This document shows positions 23,825-31,441 of a DNA stretch of 64,000 nt, one piece after another. Below the pieces are notes generated by a model that saw only the letters and a program-made list of their open reading frames with translations, did no database searches and was not told the DNA's origin. Source of the DNA: Streptomyces iranensis (GTDB lineage Bacteria; Actinomycetota; Actinomycetes; Streptomycetales; Streptomycetaceae). The stretch is taken from the NCBI RefSeq assembly GCF_017874715.1, contig NZ_JAGGLR010000009.1:310001-374000 (forward strand). The letters are read 5' to 3'. The position numbers were made by a program, and so were the translations under genes. The first letter of the stretch is position 1, and each line of letters begins with the position of its first letter.

Positions 23825-24859
23825 ATGGCGAAGGTACGGGCGAAGGCGATCACCGTGGCGGCCGTCACGGTCGTGTTCGGCCTGCTCGTGGCGGCATTGA
23901 GCACGTATACGATCGCCCGGTCGTCCGGAGACGACAACGGCCGTACGTCGGACGGCGCGCGGGCCCCCGAGGTCCCGCTGGAGCGACCACTGGAGCGCAG
24001 GATCACCGACTTCACCGCCGGGCTCGACCCCGACGGCGACTACCGGGAGCCGCGCCGCGCCGAACGCCGGGACGTCGCCGACGCGGTGGGCCTGATCCTC
24101 GACGGACACCCGGGCCGCGCCCGCCCGCTCCTCGCAGACGTGGGCTTCCGGCTCCGTACGCTCACCGGCACCGACACCGACACCGGCACCACCGGCACCA
24201 CCGGCACCACCGGCACCGACACCGGCACCCGCCGCCGCTACGCCGAGCTGTCCGACCACACCGGGGACGGGCCCGACCCGCGCGGCTGGGCCCGGATCTA
24301 TGTGGACCTCTCCGCGCCCGTCCGCTGGTCGGTCCAGGTGCCGCACCCGGTCTCCGACGCGGACACCGAACGGCTCGGCGCACGCGTGCTCCTGGACTCC
24401 CCCGGCGGCGTCCTGGTGCTCGCGGGCGCCCACCGCAGGGCCGGGGACGACGATGCCGCCGACGCCGCCCACCGCCCGGACTCGGTCTTCGACGCGGTCT
24501 GCGACGAGCTCGCCCGGCGCGGGCTGCCCGGCGTCCAGCTCCACGGTTTCGCCGACGACTCCGCGCCGGGCCGGGACGTCGTCGCCTCCACCGGCAGGGG
24601 CCGGGCGGGCCGCCCGGACGCCCGCCGCCTCGCGGCCGCTCTGACCGCGCGGCACTTCTCGGTCTGCCGCGCCTGGGTCCGCAGCTGCCCCCTGGAGGGG
24701 CGCGACAACGTCCAGGGCCGCAGGGCCGCCGCCGAACATGTGCCGTTCCTGCACATCGAGTTCGCGCGGTCGGTGCGCGCGAGCGACAGACAGATCGGAC
24801 AAGCGGTGGCGGCCATCGGCACGGTGACCGCGCGGTGGGCGAAGGACGACGCGGGCTGA
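23825..24859 (+). CDS. Membrane-anchored protein, possible distant poly-gamma-glutamate hydrolase
   Basis: A 344-residue protein with one N-terminal helix (ITVAAVTVVFGLLVAALSTY), probably exported. A Thr/Gly/Asp run encoded near 24168-24226 (repeats of TGT and GTT units) acts as a linker. The C-terminal half has VPHPVSDADTERLG, VLVLAGAHRRAG, LPGVQLHGFADD and HVPFLHIEFARSVR. The order of an early histidine motif, an HGF/HGY-like motif and a late IEF/LEIS-like strand recalls phage-type PGA hydrolases and N-formylglutamate amidohydrolase-like zinc enzymes. The similarity is weak and judged by eye. It is divergent from the pgs operon, which supports a link to a gamma-glutamyl polymer. Otherwise it is a conserved hypothetical protein. 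Confidence 0.55.
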   Translation: MAKVRAKAITVAAVTVVFGLLVAALSTYTIARSSGDDNGRTSDGARAPEVPLERPLERRITDFTAGLDPDGDYREPRRAERRDVADAVGLILDGHPGRARPLLADVGFRLRTLTGTDTDTGTTGTTGTTGTDTGTRRRYAELSDHTGDGPDPRGWARIYVDLSAPVRWSVQVPHPVSDADTERLGARVLLDSPGGVLVLAGAHRRAGDDDAADAAHRPDSVFDAVCDELARRGLPGVQLHGFADDSAPGRDVVASTGRGRAGRPDARRLAAALTARHFSVCRAWVRSCPLEGRDNVQGRRAAAEHVPFLHIEFARSVRASDRQIGQAVAAIGTVTARWAKDDAG

Positions 24860-25181
24860 CCACCCGGCCATTCCTGCGGTGACCGCCCGGTGGGCGGAGG
24901 ACGACCCGCGCTACGGAGTATCCGGCGGAGCCGCATATCGATGCTCTCCCCTCCCCGCCCCTTCCCGATACCAAGGGCTCCGCCCCTGGACCCCGGAGCC
25001 CGGGGCGAAGCCCCGCCACGCGGCGGAGCCGCATATCGACGCTGCGGGAAGGGGCGGAGCCCCGGTCCGGGGCCGGGGACAGAACCCCGGACCGGAGCCC
25101 GGAGCAGAACCCCGGACCGGGGCCCGGGGCAGAGCCCCGGTTTCGGGAAGGGGCGGGGAGGGGAGTAGCCCGCCGCAGGCA
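24860..25181. repeat. GC-rich palindromic repeat region with dispersed CATATCGA element
   Basis: About 320 bp between convergent genes, without a supportable gene. It holds two copies of GGCGGAGCCGCATATCGA (24924-24941 and 25022-25039) and several short stem-loops of the form GGGGC-GGA-GCCCC, plus alternating ACCCCGGACCGG blocks. The same element is found again at 48941-48958, and GGGGCnnAGCCCC loops fill 46720-47340. It probably acts as a terminator cluster; it looks like an intergenic repeat family. Confidence 0.7.
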
Positions 25182-27476
25182 TCACGATCCGGCGGACACG
25201 CCCTGACCCCGGGCCGCGGCCACCGTGAACGCGCTCTTCACCGTCTGCGCCACCGTGTTGCCGTCCGCGTCAGTCCCGGTGACGCGCAGCGACGCGTCCC
25301 GGCCCACCGCGGCGTCCGGGGTGGTCCAGTCCGCGCGGAACCGGCCCTTGCCGAGCGCCGTGATCGCCGCCGCCGTCCACCGCTCGCCGCCGTCGAAGGA
25401 CACCTCGACCCTCGCCTTGGTGACCGCGGGCGTGCCCGCCACGCCCGGTACGTGCCCGAAGCCGACGACGAGATGGTCGTCACCGGCCGGGCTGGTGCCG
25501 TCCAGCGCCGCGTCGAGCCGGTAGTGCGGGACGACGACCGGCAGCGCCGAGCACTCGGCGGGCCCGTCGTACTCGCCCGCCTCGGACACGCACGTCCAGT
25601 TGTCCGGCACGGTCTGGGCGCCCGAGTGGCCCGAGGAGAAGGTCCACTCGGTGTGCGTGGTCAGCGACTGGTGGAACTCGCCGTTCGTCCTGGTCTGGTC
25701 GTACACCACCCTGTACGGAGCCGTCCGCGGCGGCACGGTCAGGACGCCACCGGAGACGCCGTCGCCCTCGTACAGGGTCGTGTCGCCGGAGACCACCGCG
25801 AAGTGCGAGGAGGTGATGTCGGACGGGAACGCGAGGACGTGGTGACCGGCGGAGTCCATGACCGTGGCCAGGGAGAAGGTGAGGGCGTCGCCCTTGCGGC
25901 ACGCCGCGCAGTACCACGTCTCCTCCGCGGCGGCGCCCCGCGCGGGCTCGGTGAAGCCCGGGGCCAGCGGGCCGCGCAGCCAGTCGACCGCGGTGGTCCG
26001 GCCGGGCCGGAGGGTCTGCTTCTCGGACACGAAGCGCCGTTCCCCGGCCTTGAGCCAGCCTTGGTAGGAGGCGCCGGGTGAGCCGCCCACGTACTCGATC
26101 CGCTGCGCCGGTGCCTTGAACGGCTCGGACAGCGCCTCGCCGCTCGATTCGTACGGCAGATACATCAGGCGTGCGATCTCCTGGGCGCGGCCCGGCGTAT
26201 CGCTGTGGTAGTTGGTCCGCACGGTGGTCAGTTGGCGACCGGTGACCTTGTAGTGCTGGTTCTTCGCGATCACCCCGGCGGGGTTGGCCAGCTTGAGGTC
26301 GTAGGAGTAGGGCATGGCGGCGTCCGCGGGCGCCTTGCGGTGGGTGTAGACGTTGAAGCGCAGATCGCCGGTGGTGACGGGGCGGTTGGAAGGCTGGACG
26401 TATACGGGGGCGCCGCTGGAGACGCCGACGCCGCCGTTGACCGCCACCTCACCCTTGGCGTCATCGCGCAGGTAGTGGAGGATCAGCTGGTGCTCCTCGG
26501 CCGGCCGCGGGGTCGAGAAGGTGACCCGCTCGGTGGCCTTGCGCAGGTCGAGTACGACATCGGTCCCGGTGGCGCCGTCGGGGACGGTGAACTCGGCGGT
26601 GGCCATGCGGATGCCGGTCGACTCGCCCGCGCCGTCGAAGGTCGGGGCGGAGACCATGGCGCTGTAGCGGCCCGCGGGGACCTCGGCCTTCGCCTCGCCG
26701 TCGACGGCCTGGAGGGACGGCTCCCGGTAGCGGGCGGCGTCGTCGACGTTGGCCAGGGCGAACGGCGTGGTGCCCGGGAGGGGCTTGCCGTCCGTACCTA
26801 GCACGGTGACCTTCACGGGGTGGTCGGCCCGCGTATGGTCGGCCCGCGTGAAGTCCGCCCGCGTGTCGTCCGCCCGCGCGGGCGGGCGCGGGGCGGCCCG
26901 CCCATCAGCCGTGGCGACCGCCGGTACGACGGAGGTGACGCCGCCGAACAGCGGGCCGTCGCCGGCGGAGCCCTCCGCCGCCTCGGCGCCGACCTGCTTC
27001 GCCAGCGCCGCGCCGAAGGCGGGACCCGAACGCGGCGCCGTGGCGCCCCCGGTGGCCTCGACCCGTACCGGAGTGGTGGTCACCCCGGCCTCGGCGAGGG
27101 CGGAGACATTGAACAGCGCGGGGTCCAGGGCGCGGCCCAGATACGGCAGCGCGGTCAGCGGAATGACGAAGACATCGTTGTCCAACCGTCGGGTGACATA
27201 GTCCGCCTCCGCTCCCGGCCGCGGCGCCACGACGACGCTCCCGTCCGCGCCGAGCGTGACGCGCTCGCCTGTGACCAGGGTGACGGTGTGGGCCATGGCG
27301 TCAGGGACCGGTGAGGTTACGGCGGTTGGGGTGCCCTCCGCAGGGGCGGCCAGGGCGCCGGGAGCCGGGCCTGCCGCCAGCCCGAGGGCGGCGAGGGCGC
27401 ATCCGGTCGCGAGGACGCGGGCGCCGCGCGCTCCGGCGCCGCGCGCCGCGGTCCGTCTGATCCGTCGGTACCACAT
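25182..27476 (-). CDS. Secreted protein related to Streptomyces S8 peptidases but without catalytic core
   Basis: A 764-residue secreted protein. A signal peptide ends near ALAAPAEG. The N-terminal block HTVTLVTGERVTLGADG and the following FVIPL...LDPALFNVSAL match the propeptide region of large Streptomyces subtilases. In those enzymes the Asp-His-Ser catalytic domain comes next; here there is only an Ala/Gly-rich stretch and an Arg/Asp/Thr repeat (ADDTRADFTRADHTRADHP). The remaining 500 residues look like their C-terminal beta domains. It ends with an Ig-like fold (VEVSFDGGERWTAAAIT). I see no GTSMA or HGT motif. ATG 27476 has an AAGG ribosome site. It may be a structural or binding protein; the substrate is unknown. 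Confidence 0.75.
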   Translation of the reverse strand: MWYRRIRRTAARGAGARGARVLATGCALAALGLAAGPAPGALAAPAEGTPTAVTSPVPDAMAHTVTLVTGERVTLGADGSVVVAPRPGAEADYVTRRLDNDVFVIPLTALPYLGRALDPALFNVSALAEAGVTTTPVRVEATGGATAPRSGPAFGAALAKQVGAEAAEGSAGDGPLFGGVTSVVPAVATADGRAAPRPPARADDTRADFTRADHTRADHPVKVTVLGTDGKPLPGTTPFALANVDDAARYREPSLQAVDGEAKAEVPAGRYSAMVSAPTFDGAGESTGIRMATAEFTVPDGATGTDVVLDLRKATERVTFSTPRPAEEHQLILHYLRDDAKGEVAVNGGVGVSSGAPVYVQPSNRPVTTGDLRFNVYTHRKAPADAAMPYSYDLKLANPAGVIAKNQHYKVTGRQLTTVRTNYHSDTPGRAQEIARLMYLPYESSGEALSEPFKAPAQRIEYVGGSPGASYQGWLKAGERRFVSEKQTLRPGRTTAVDWLRGPLAPGFTEPARGAAAEETWYCAACRKGDALTFSLATVMDSAGHHVLAFPSDITSSHFAVVSGDTTLYEGDGVSGGVLTVPPRTAPYRVVYDQTRTNGEFHQSLTTHTEWTFSSGHSGAQTVPDNWTCVSEAGEYDGPAECSALPVVVPHYRLDAALDGTSPAGDDHLVVGFGHVPGVAGTPAVTKARVEVSFDGGERWTAAAITALGKGRFRADWTTPDAAVGRDASLRVTGTDADGNTVAQTVKSAFTVAAARGQGVSAGS

Positions 27477-28089
27477 GAGGCAGATCCTTCCGTGACGGGG
27501 GATCAAGGACGTTGACGCCCACAGGTTCGTCTCCAGAAGAGATCACTTACAGGTACGGACCAAAGCTGGCCGAGAAATGCCGCTCTGAGGCGTTAACCGA
27601 GCGCCCGTCACCGCCCGGCGCCCGTCACCGCCCGCAACCTCCGGCCAGCTCGCGCCACCTCCCTGGAGCGGCCATGCGGAGCATGGCTCGGGCCACCGGG
27701 GCCGGTGCGCTTCCGCCCGGGGCATCGGCGGCGCCGACCGGCTGGGTCGCACCCTTGGGGGCGCCCGCGCCCCCCGGGTGACGTCACTCGGAGGCCGCCG
27801 ACCACGCCGTGGTACCGGCTCTCCCGTATGCCTGGCGTAAGGAGAAGCCCCGCAATGACCCGCTATCAGGGGGCGCGGCCGGATTTTCCAGTGCACCGTA
27901 CACACCGGAAACTGCCGTTAACCGGACGGTGTTCGCAAAGGGCTTTTCTCAGGGCCACTCAGCGCAATGGACTGTGACTTCCCGAAACATCGGCGTCCCT
28001 GCACTGTCCTCTTACGACATGACTGCTTTACGTTTCTCTTTTCTCGTACCACCACGCACAGCACCACCAGGCACACTTACAGGGGAACC
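27477..28089. other. Divergent intergenic region
   Basis: A 613-bp gap between the minus-strand secreted protein and the plus-strand VC0807-type gene. I see no credible gene. It contains an exact 17-bp tandem duplication (27601-27617 and 27618-27634) and a strong GC hairpin GGGGGCGC-CC-GCGCCCCC at 27757-27774 whose flanks ACCC/GGGT extend the stem. Promoters for the two genes must lie here, but no clear -35/-10 pair was found. Confidence 0.5.
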
Positions 28090-28905
28090 GTGCTCACTCA
28101 GGACTCGACCACGCAAGGCGCCTCGAGCGCATCGGATACGGAGGCGCCGGCGCCACAGACCGGCGAGCGGCCGAAAGCGCCCGCCCGGTCCAAGAGGGCC
28201 GCCATTCTCGGCTGGGCCGTCACGCTCAGCCTCAATGTCGCCGCACCGATCATTACGTACAACGCACTGCGCGACCATGGCTTCAGCGAATTCGCCGCGC
28301 TGCTGATCAGCAGCGCGTGGCCGGTGGTCGACGGCGCCGTCCACCTCGCCTGGCGCCGCCGCCTCGATGAACTCGCCATCGTCACGCTGGTGTTCATCGT
28401 GATCACGGCCGTGGTGTCGACCGTCGGAGCGCATTCGGCCCGCGCGCTGCTGATCAAGGACTCATGCGTCACCGGGCTGTTCGGGGTGCTGTGCCTGGCG
28501 ACGCTGCTGGCGCCGCGCCCCCTGATGTTCTACCTGGGGCGCAAGTTCGCCACCGACGGCACCGAGGCGAGCACCGCCTGGTGGAACGGCCTGTGGCATG
28601 TCGATGGCTTCCGCAGGGCCATGATGACGATGACGACCGTCTGGGGCGTGGCCTACTGCATCGAGTCCGCGGTCCGGGTCGTGCTGTCCTACACCCTCAG
28701 AACCGACACGATGGTGATCCTGAGCCCGGTCCTGATCTACGCCGTGCTGGGCTCCCTCGGCACGTGGACGGCCCTTTACGGCAAGCGGTCGCGCCGCAAG
28801 GGCCAGGCCCGCGCTGCCGCCGCGGCGGCAGCGGCAGCGGCGGAAGCGGAGGCGGCGGAGGCGGAGGCGGAAGCGGCACCGGCAGCCGCGGCGACCGAGG
28901 GCTGA
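28090..28905 (+). CDS. VC0807-family membrane protein
   Basis: A 271-residue integral membrane protein of the VC0807 type. Helices include RAAILGWAVTLSLNVAAPII, FAALLISSAWPVVDGAVHLA, IVTLVFIVITAVVSTVGA and a pair near the C-terminus. The motif ARALLIKDSCVTGLFGVLCLA and the PLMFYLGRKFATDG turn are typical. The tail is an unusual run of Ala broken by Glu (about 30 residues), encoded by GCG/GCC/GAG repeats. GTG 28090 follows AGGGG. No biochemical role is established for the family. The next gene is a methyltransferase about 130 bp away, possibly transcribed with it. Confidence 0.85.
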   Translation: MLTQDSTTQGASSASDTEAPAPQTGERPKAPARSKRAAILGWAVTLSLNVAAPIITYNALRDHGFSEFAALLISSAWPVVDGAVHLAWRRRLDELAIVTLVFIVITAVVSTVGAHSARALLIKDSCVTGLFGVLCLATLLAPRPLMFYLGRKFATDGTEASTAWWNGLWHVDGFRRAMMTMTTVWGVAYCIESAVRVVLSYTLRTDTMVILSPVLIYAVLGSLGTWTALYGKRSRRKGQARAAAAAAAAAAEAEAAEAEAEAAPAAAATEG

Positions 28906-29033
28906 CCGGGCCGTCTGACACCGGAAGGCCGGGCGCGGAGAACTCCGGCGTCCGGCACCGGGGTCGGTGTGGGAAGCTGTTCGCCAGTCGAACGCGGGCG
29001 GGGGCCGTGACGGTCGTCGAGAGGAGACTTGCG

Positions 29034-29831
29034 TTGACGGAGAACGGCTTCCGCGCCGAGGAGATCGATACCCGCAGGCCGCATCCTGCCCGGATCTATG
29101 ACTACCTGCTGGGGGGCAAGAACAACTACGAGGTGGACCGCGAGGCCGCTGACCGGCTCGCCGCCGCGGCACCCGAGGTGTGGAGCGGCGTACGGGCCAA
29201 CCGCGACTTCCTGCGGCGCGCCGTGCGCCATGTGGTCGACAGCGGGATCCGGCAGATCCTCGACATCGGCACCGGGCTGCCCAGCTCCCCCAATGTGCAC
29301 GAGGTCGCCAGGGAGTTGGCGCCGGACGTACGCGTCGCGTACGTCGACAACGACCCCATCGTCAACACATACGCCAATGTGCTTCTGCGCGGTTCGGCCG
29401 CGACCAGCATCGCGCTCGCCGATCTGCGCGACCCGCGGGCCATCCTGGACCACCCCGAGGTCCGCCAGGTCATCGACCTCGACCGGCCGGTCGCGGTGCT
29501 CCTCGTGGCCATCGTCCACTTCCTCACCGAGGCGGAGCGGCCCGAGTGGGTCGTCGCCACCCTGCGCGACGCGCTCCCCGCCGGGAGCTTCCTGGTGCTC
29601 TCCCACGCCACGGACGACTTCGCCGACCGCAGCGCGGCCTCGGCCGTCTACAACGATGCCACCGCCACCTTGAGCCTGCGGTCCCGCGATCGGATCGAGC
29701 GGTTCTTCGACGGCTTCACCCTGGTCGAGCCCGGTCTGGCCGAGGTCCCGTTCTGGCGCCCGGACGCCCCGCCGCCGACCGGGCCCGGGGAGATCGGCTA
29801 CTACGGCGGGGTGGCGCGCAAGACCGGCTGA
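29034..29831 (+). CDS. SAM-dependent methyltransferase, DUF574 family
   Basis: A 265-residue DUF574 (S-adenosyl methyltransferase) protein. It has the family opening IDTRRPHPARIYDYLLGGKNNY, the SAM-binding strand ILDIGTGLPSSPNVHEVA, the acidic loop VAYVDNDPIV, and VLLVAIVHFLTEAERP. These enzymes are numerous in Streptomyces and their acceptors are mostly unknown. I chose TTG 29034 because GGAG lies seven nt upstream and the conserved region begins about 20 residues later; a GTG lies a few codons further upstream. A small hairpin follows the stop. Confidence 0.9.
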   Translation: MTENGFRAEEIDTRRPHPARIYDYLLGGKNNYEVDREAADRLAAAAPEVWSGVRANRDFLRRAVRHVVDSGIRQILDIGTGLPSSPNVHEVARELAPDVRVAYVDNDPIVNTYANVLLRGSAATSIALADLRDPRAILDHPEVRQVIDLDRPVAVLLVAIVHFLTEAERPEWVVATLRDALPAGSFLVLSHATDDFADRSAASAVYNDATATLSLRSRDRIERFFDGFTLVEPGLAEVPFWRPDAPPPTGPGEIGYYGGVARKTG

Positions 29832-29847
29832 ACCGCCGCGCGCGGTT
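29831..29847. terminator. Short hairpin between convergent genes
   Basis: AACCGC (29831-29836) and GCGGTT (29842-29847) form a six-bp stem with a five-nt loop, overlapping the last base of the methyltransferase stop codon. The gap to the convergent gene is only 20 bp, so this is the only candidate terminator for either gene. Confidence 0.4.
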
Positions 29848-29851
29848 GGCC

Positions 29852-31435
29852 TCAGGAGGGGCAGGCGTTCTTGGAGCCGTCCCGGTAGGTGCGGTAGAGG
29901 CCGGGCGCGCCCGGATCGCCGGAGCGGACCCTCGACGGGAACTCGACCACGGGCACGGGTTTGCACACGGCCCATTGGTCGTTCTTGCCCGGACCCTCGA
30001 ACCCGTACGTCCCTCCGGCGCCGACCAGGCAGGAGCTGCACCCGTCACCGGCGATGCTCGGAATGATGAGGGTGTTGTACACATCGTCCTTCGTCGGGAT
30101 GCTCAACGCCTCCGGCGTCTTCTTGCCGCCCTCGTTGATCTCGGCGAAGGTGCGGTCCACGGCGCCCGCGAGCAGCGTGAAGGCGTCGTGGTACATCACG
30201 GCGTAGCCGTCGTCGAGCGGCTTGTCGCCCAGCTTGTGCCGGGTCTCGATCTCCCTGAAGCGGTCCAGGAAGCGGCCGAGCGCCTTCTTGGGCTCGCCCG
30301 CCCACCAGGCGGGGTCGACGGCGGAGGCGTCGACGATCGTGGCGCGTGCCTCGTCCAGCCATCGGCGGGGCGCGTCCCCGGTGAGCGTGGGCTCCAGGCC
30401 GATGCCGACCTTCAGGATGCGCAGCGTCGTGGTGCGCCCGCAGCTGCCCTCCTGCGCCATGCGCTCCATGAAGGCGGGGAGGTCCTGGTCGCGGCCCGCG
30501 AAGAAGACGGTGTCGGACTTCTCGTTGCAGATCTTCTGGACGGCGTCGGTGAACCGCTGGGGGATGCCCTTGTCGGTTCCGGAGGTGCCGGTGAAGTTCG
30601 AGTTGTGGTTGGTCAGGTCGTACGCGTCGCCGAAGTGCCGTTCGAAGACGCTGCGCAGGTTCTGGGAGTAGACGTCCTCGCTGCGGTTGTCCCAGACCAG
30701 GAAGCCTCTGTGCCGGGCCGGTTTTCTGTCCAGGTAGAGCTTGAGGGCGCGGGCGAACTGGTCGTTGTTGGGCGAGGTCTTGAAGAAGTACGGGGAGTTC
30801 ATGTTGGCCGCGGTGATGACCGGGCCGACGGTGGGGATGCTGTGCTTGCTGAGCGCGGCGATCGCCTTACGGGTCTCCGGTGTGCTGCTGGGGATGCCGG
30901 TCACGCCGACCAGCGGCGCCCGGGTGTCCTTGGTCAGCTCGGCGAGACGGTCGACGACGGGCTCCCATTGGTCGAGGTTGCGGCCGTCGGGGGCGAGCAG
31001 CAGCTGGTAGTGCGGTCCGCCGAAGCGGTTGGCCTGCCGCTGGGCGGCCAGGGCACCCGCGATGCCGCGGCGGATCATGTCCACCGTCATGGCGCTGTGG
31101 TCGTCCGCGGTGAAGGGCATCATCAGCGCGATCCGTACGTACGGGATCCTGGGCCCGCTCGGCGGGTCCTCCCAGCCCCGCTTCACCCGGGCGTTCTCGT
31201 CCGCCACCGCCCCGATGAGGCTTTCGATGCCCGGGTCCGCCTCGAAGGCTTCCTCGGTGACGCCCACGCAGTCCCCGTCGATGTCCCGCAGGTCGTCACC
31301 GCACCTGCCGGGGCCCTGCGCCACGTTGACGGCGATGGTGATCGCGGCGGCGACCAGGACGCCGATTCCGACGACGGCCAGCCATTCGAGCGGCCCCCAC
31401 TCGCGAGGATGACGGCGGAACAGACGGAGCAGCAT
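29852..31435 (-). CDS. Membrane-anchored periplasmic-binding-type protein (LivJ-like fold)
   Basis: A 527-residue protein with a short cytoplasmic start (MLLRLFRRHPREWG), one membrane helix WLAVVGIGVLVAAAITIAV and a large outer part. The outer part resembles branched-chain amino-acid/amide binding proteins: YVRIALMMPFTADD, PLVGVTGIPSSTPETRKAIAAL, SIPTVGPVITAANM, FFKTSPNNDQFARAL and the type I periplasmic fold layout. Several Cys pairs (GDGCSSCLVG) occur near the end. It lacks a lipobox and has no permease or ATPase partner, so it is probably a receptor rather than a transporter part. It starts six bp after the stop of the frameshifted ATPase gene, indicating cotranscription. Confidence 0.8.
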   Translation of the reverse strand: MLLRLFRRHPREWGPLEWLAVVGIGVLVAAAITIAVNVAQGPGRCGDDLRDIDGDCVGVTEEAFEADPGIESLIGAVADENARVKRGWEDPPSGPRIPYVRIALMMPFTADDHSAMTVDMIRRGIAGALAAQRQANRFGGPHYQLLLAPDGRNLDQWEPVVDRLAELTKDTRAPLVGVTGIPSSTPETRKAIAALSKHSIPTVGPVITAANMNSPYFFKTSPNNDQFARALKLYLDRKPARHRGFLVWDNRSEDVYSQNLRSVFERHFGDAYDLTNHNSNFTGTSGTDKGIPQRFTDAVQKICNEKSDTVFFAGRDQDLPAFMERMAQEGSCGRTTTLRILKVGIGLEPTLTGDAPRRWLDEARATIVDASAVDPAWWAGEPKKALGRFLDRFREIETRHKLGDKPLDDGYAVMYHDAFTLLAGAVDRTFAEINEGGKKTPEALSIPTKDDVYNTLIIPSIAGDGCSSCLVGAGGTYGFEGPGKNDQWAVCKPVPVVEFPSRVRSGDPGAPGLYRTYRDGSKNACPS

Positions 31436-31441
31436 GCTTCC

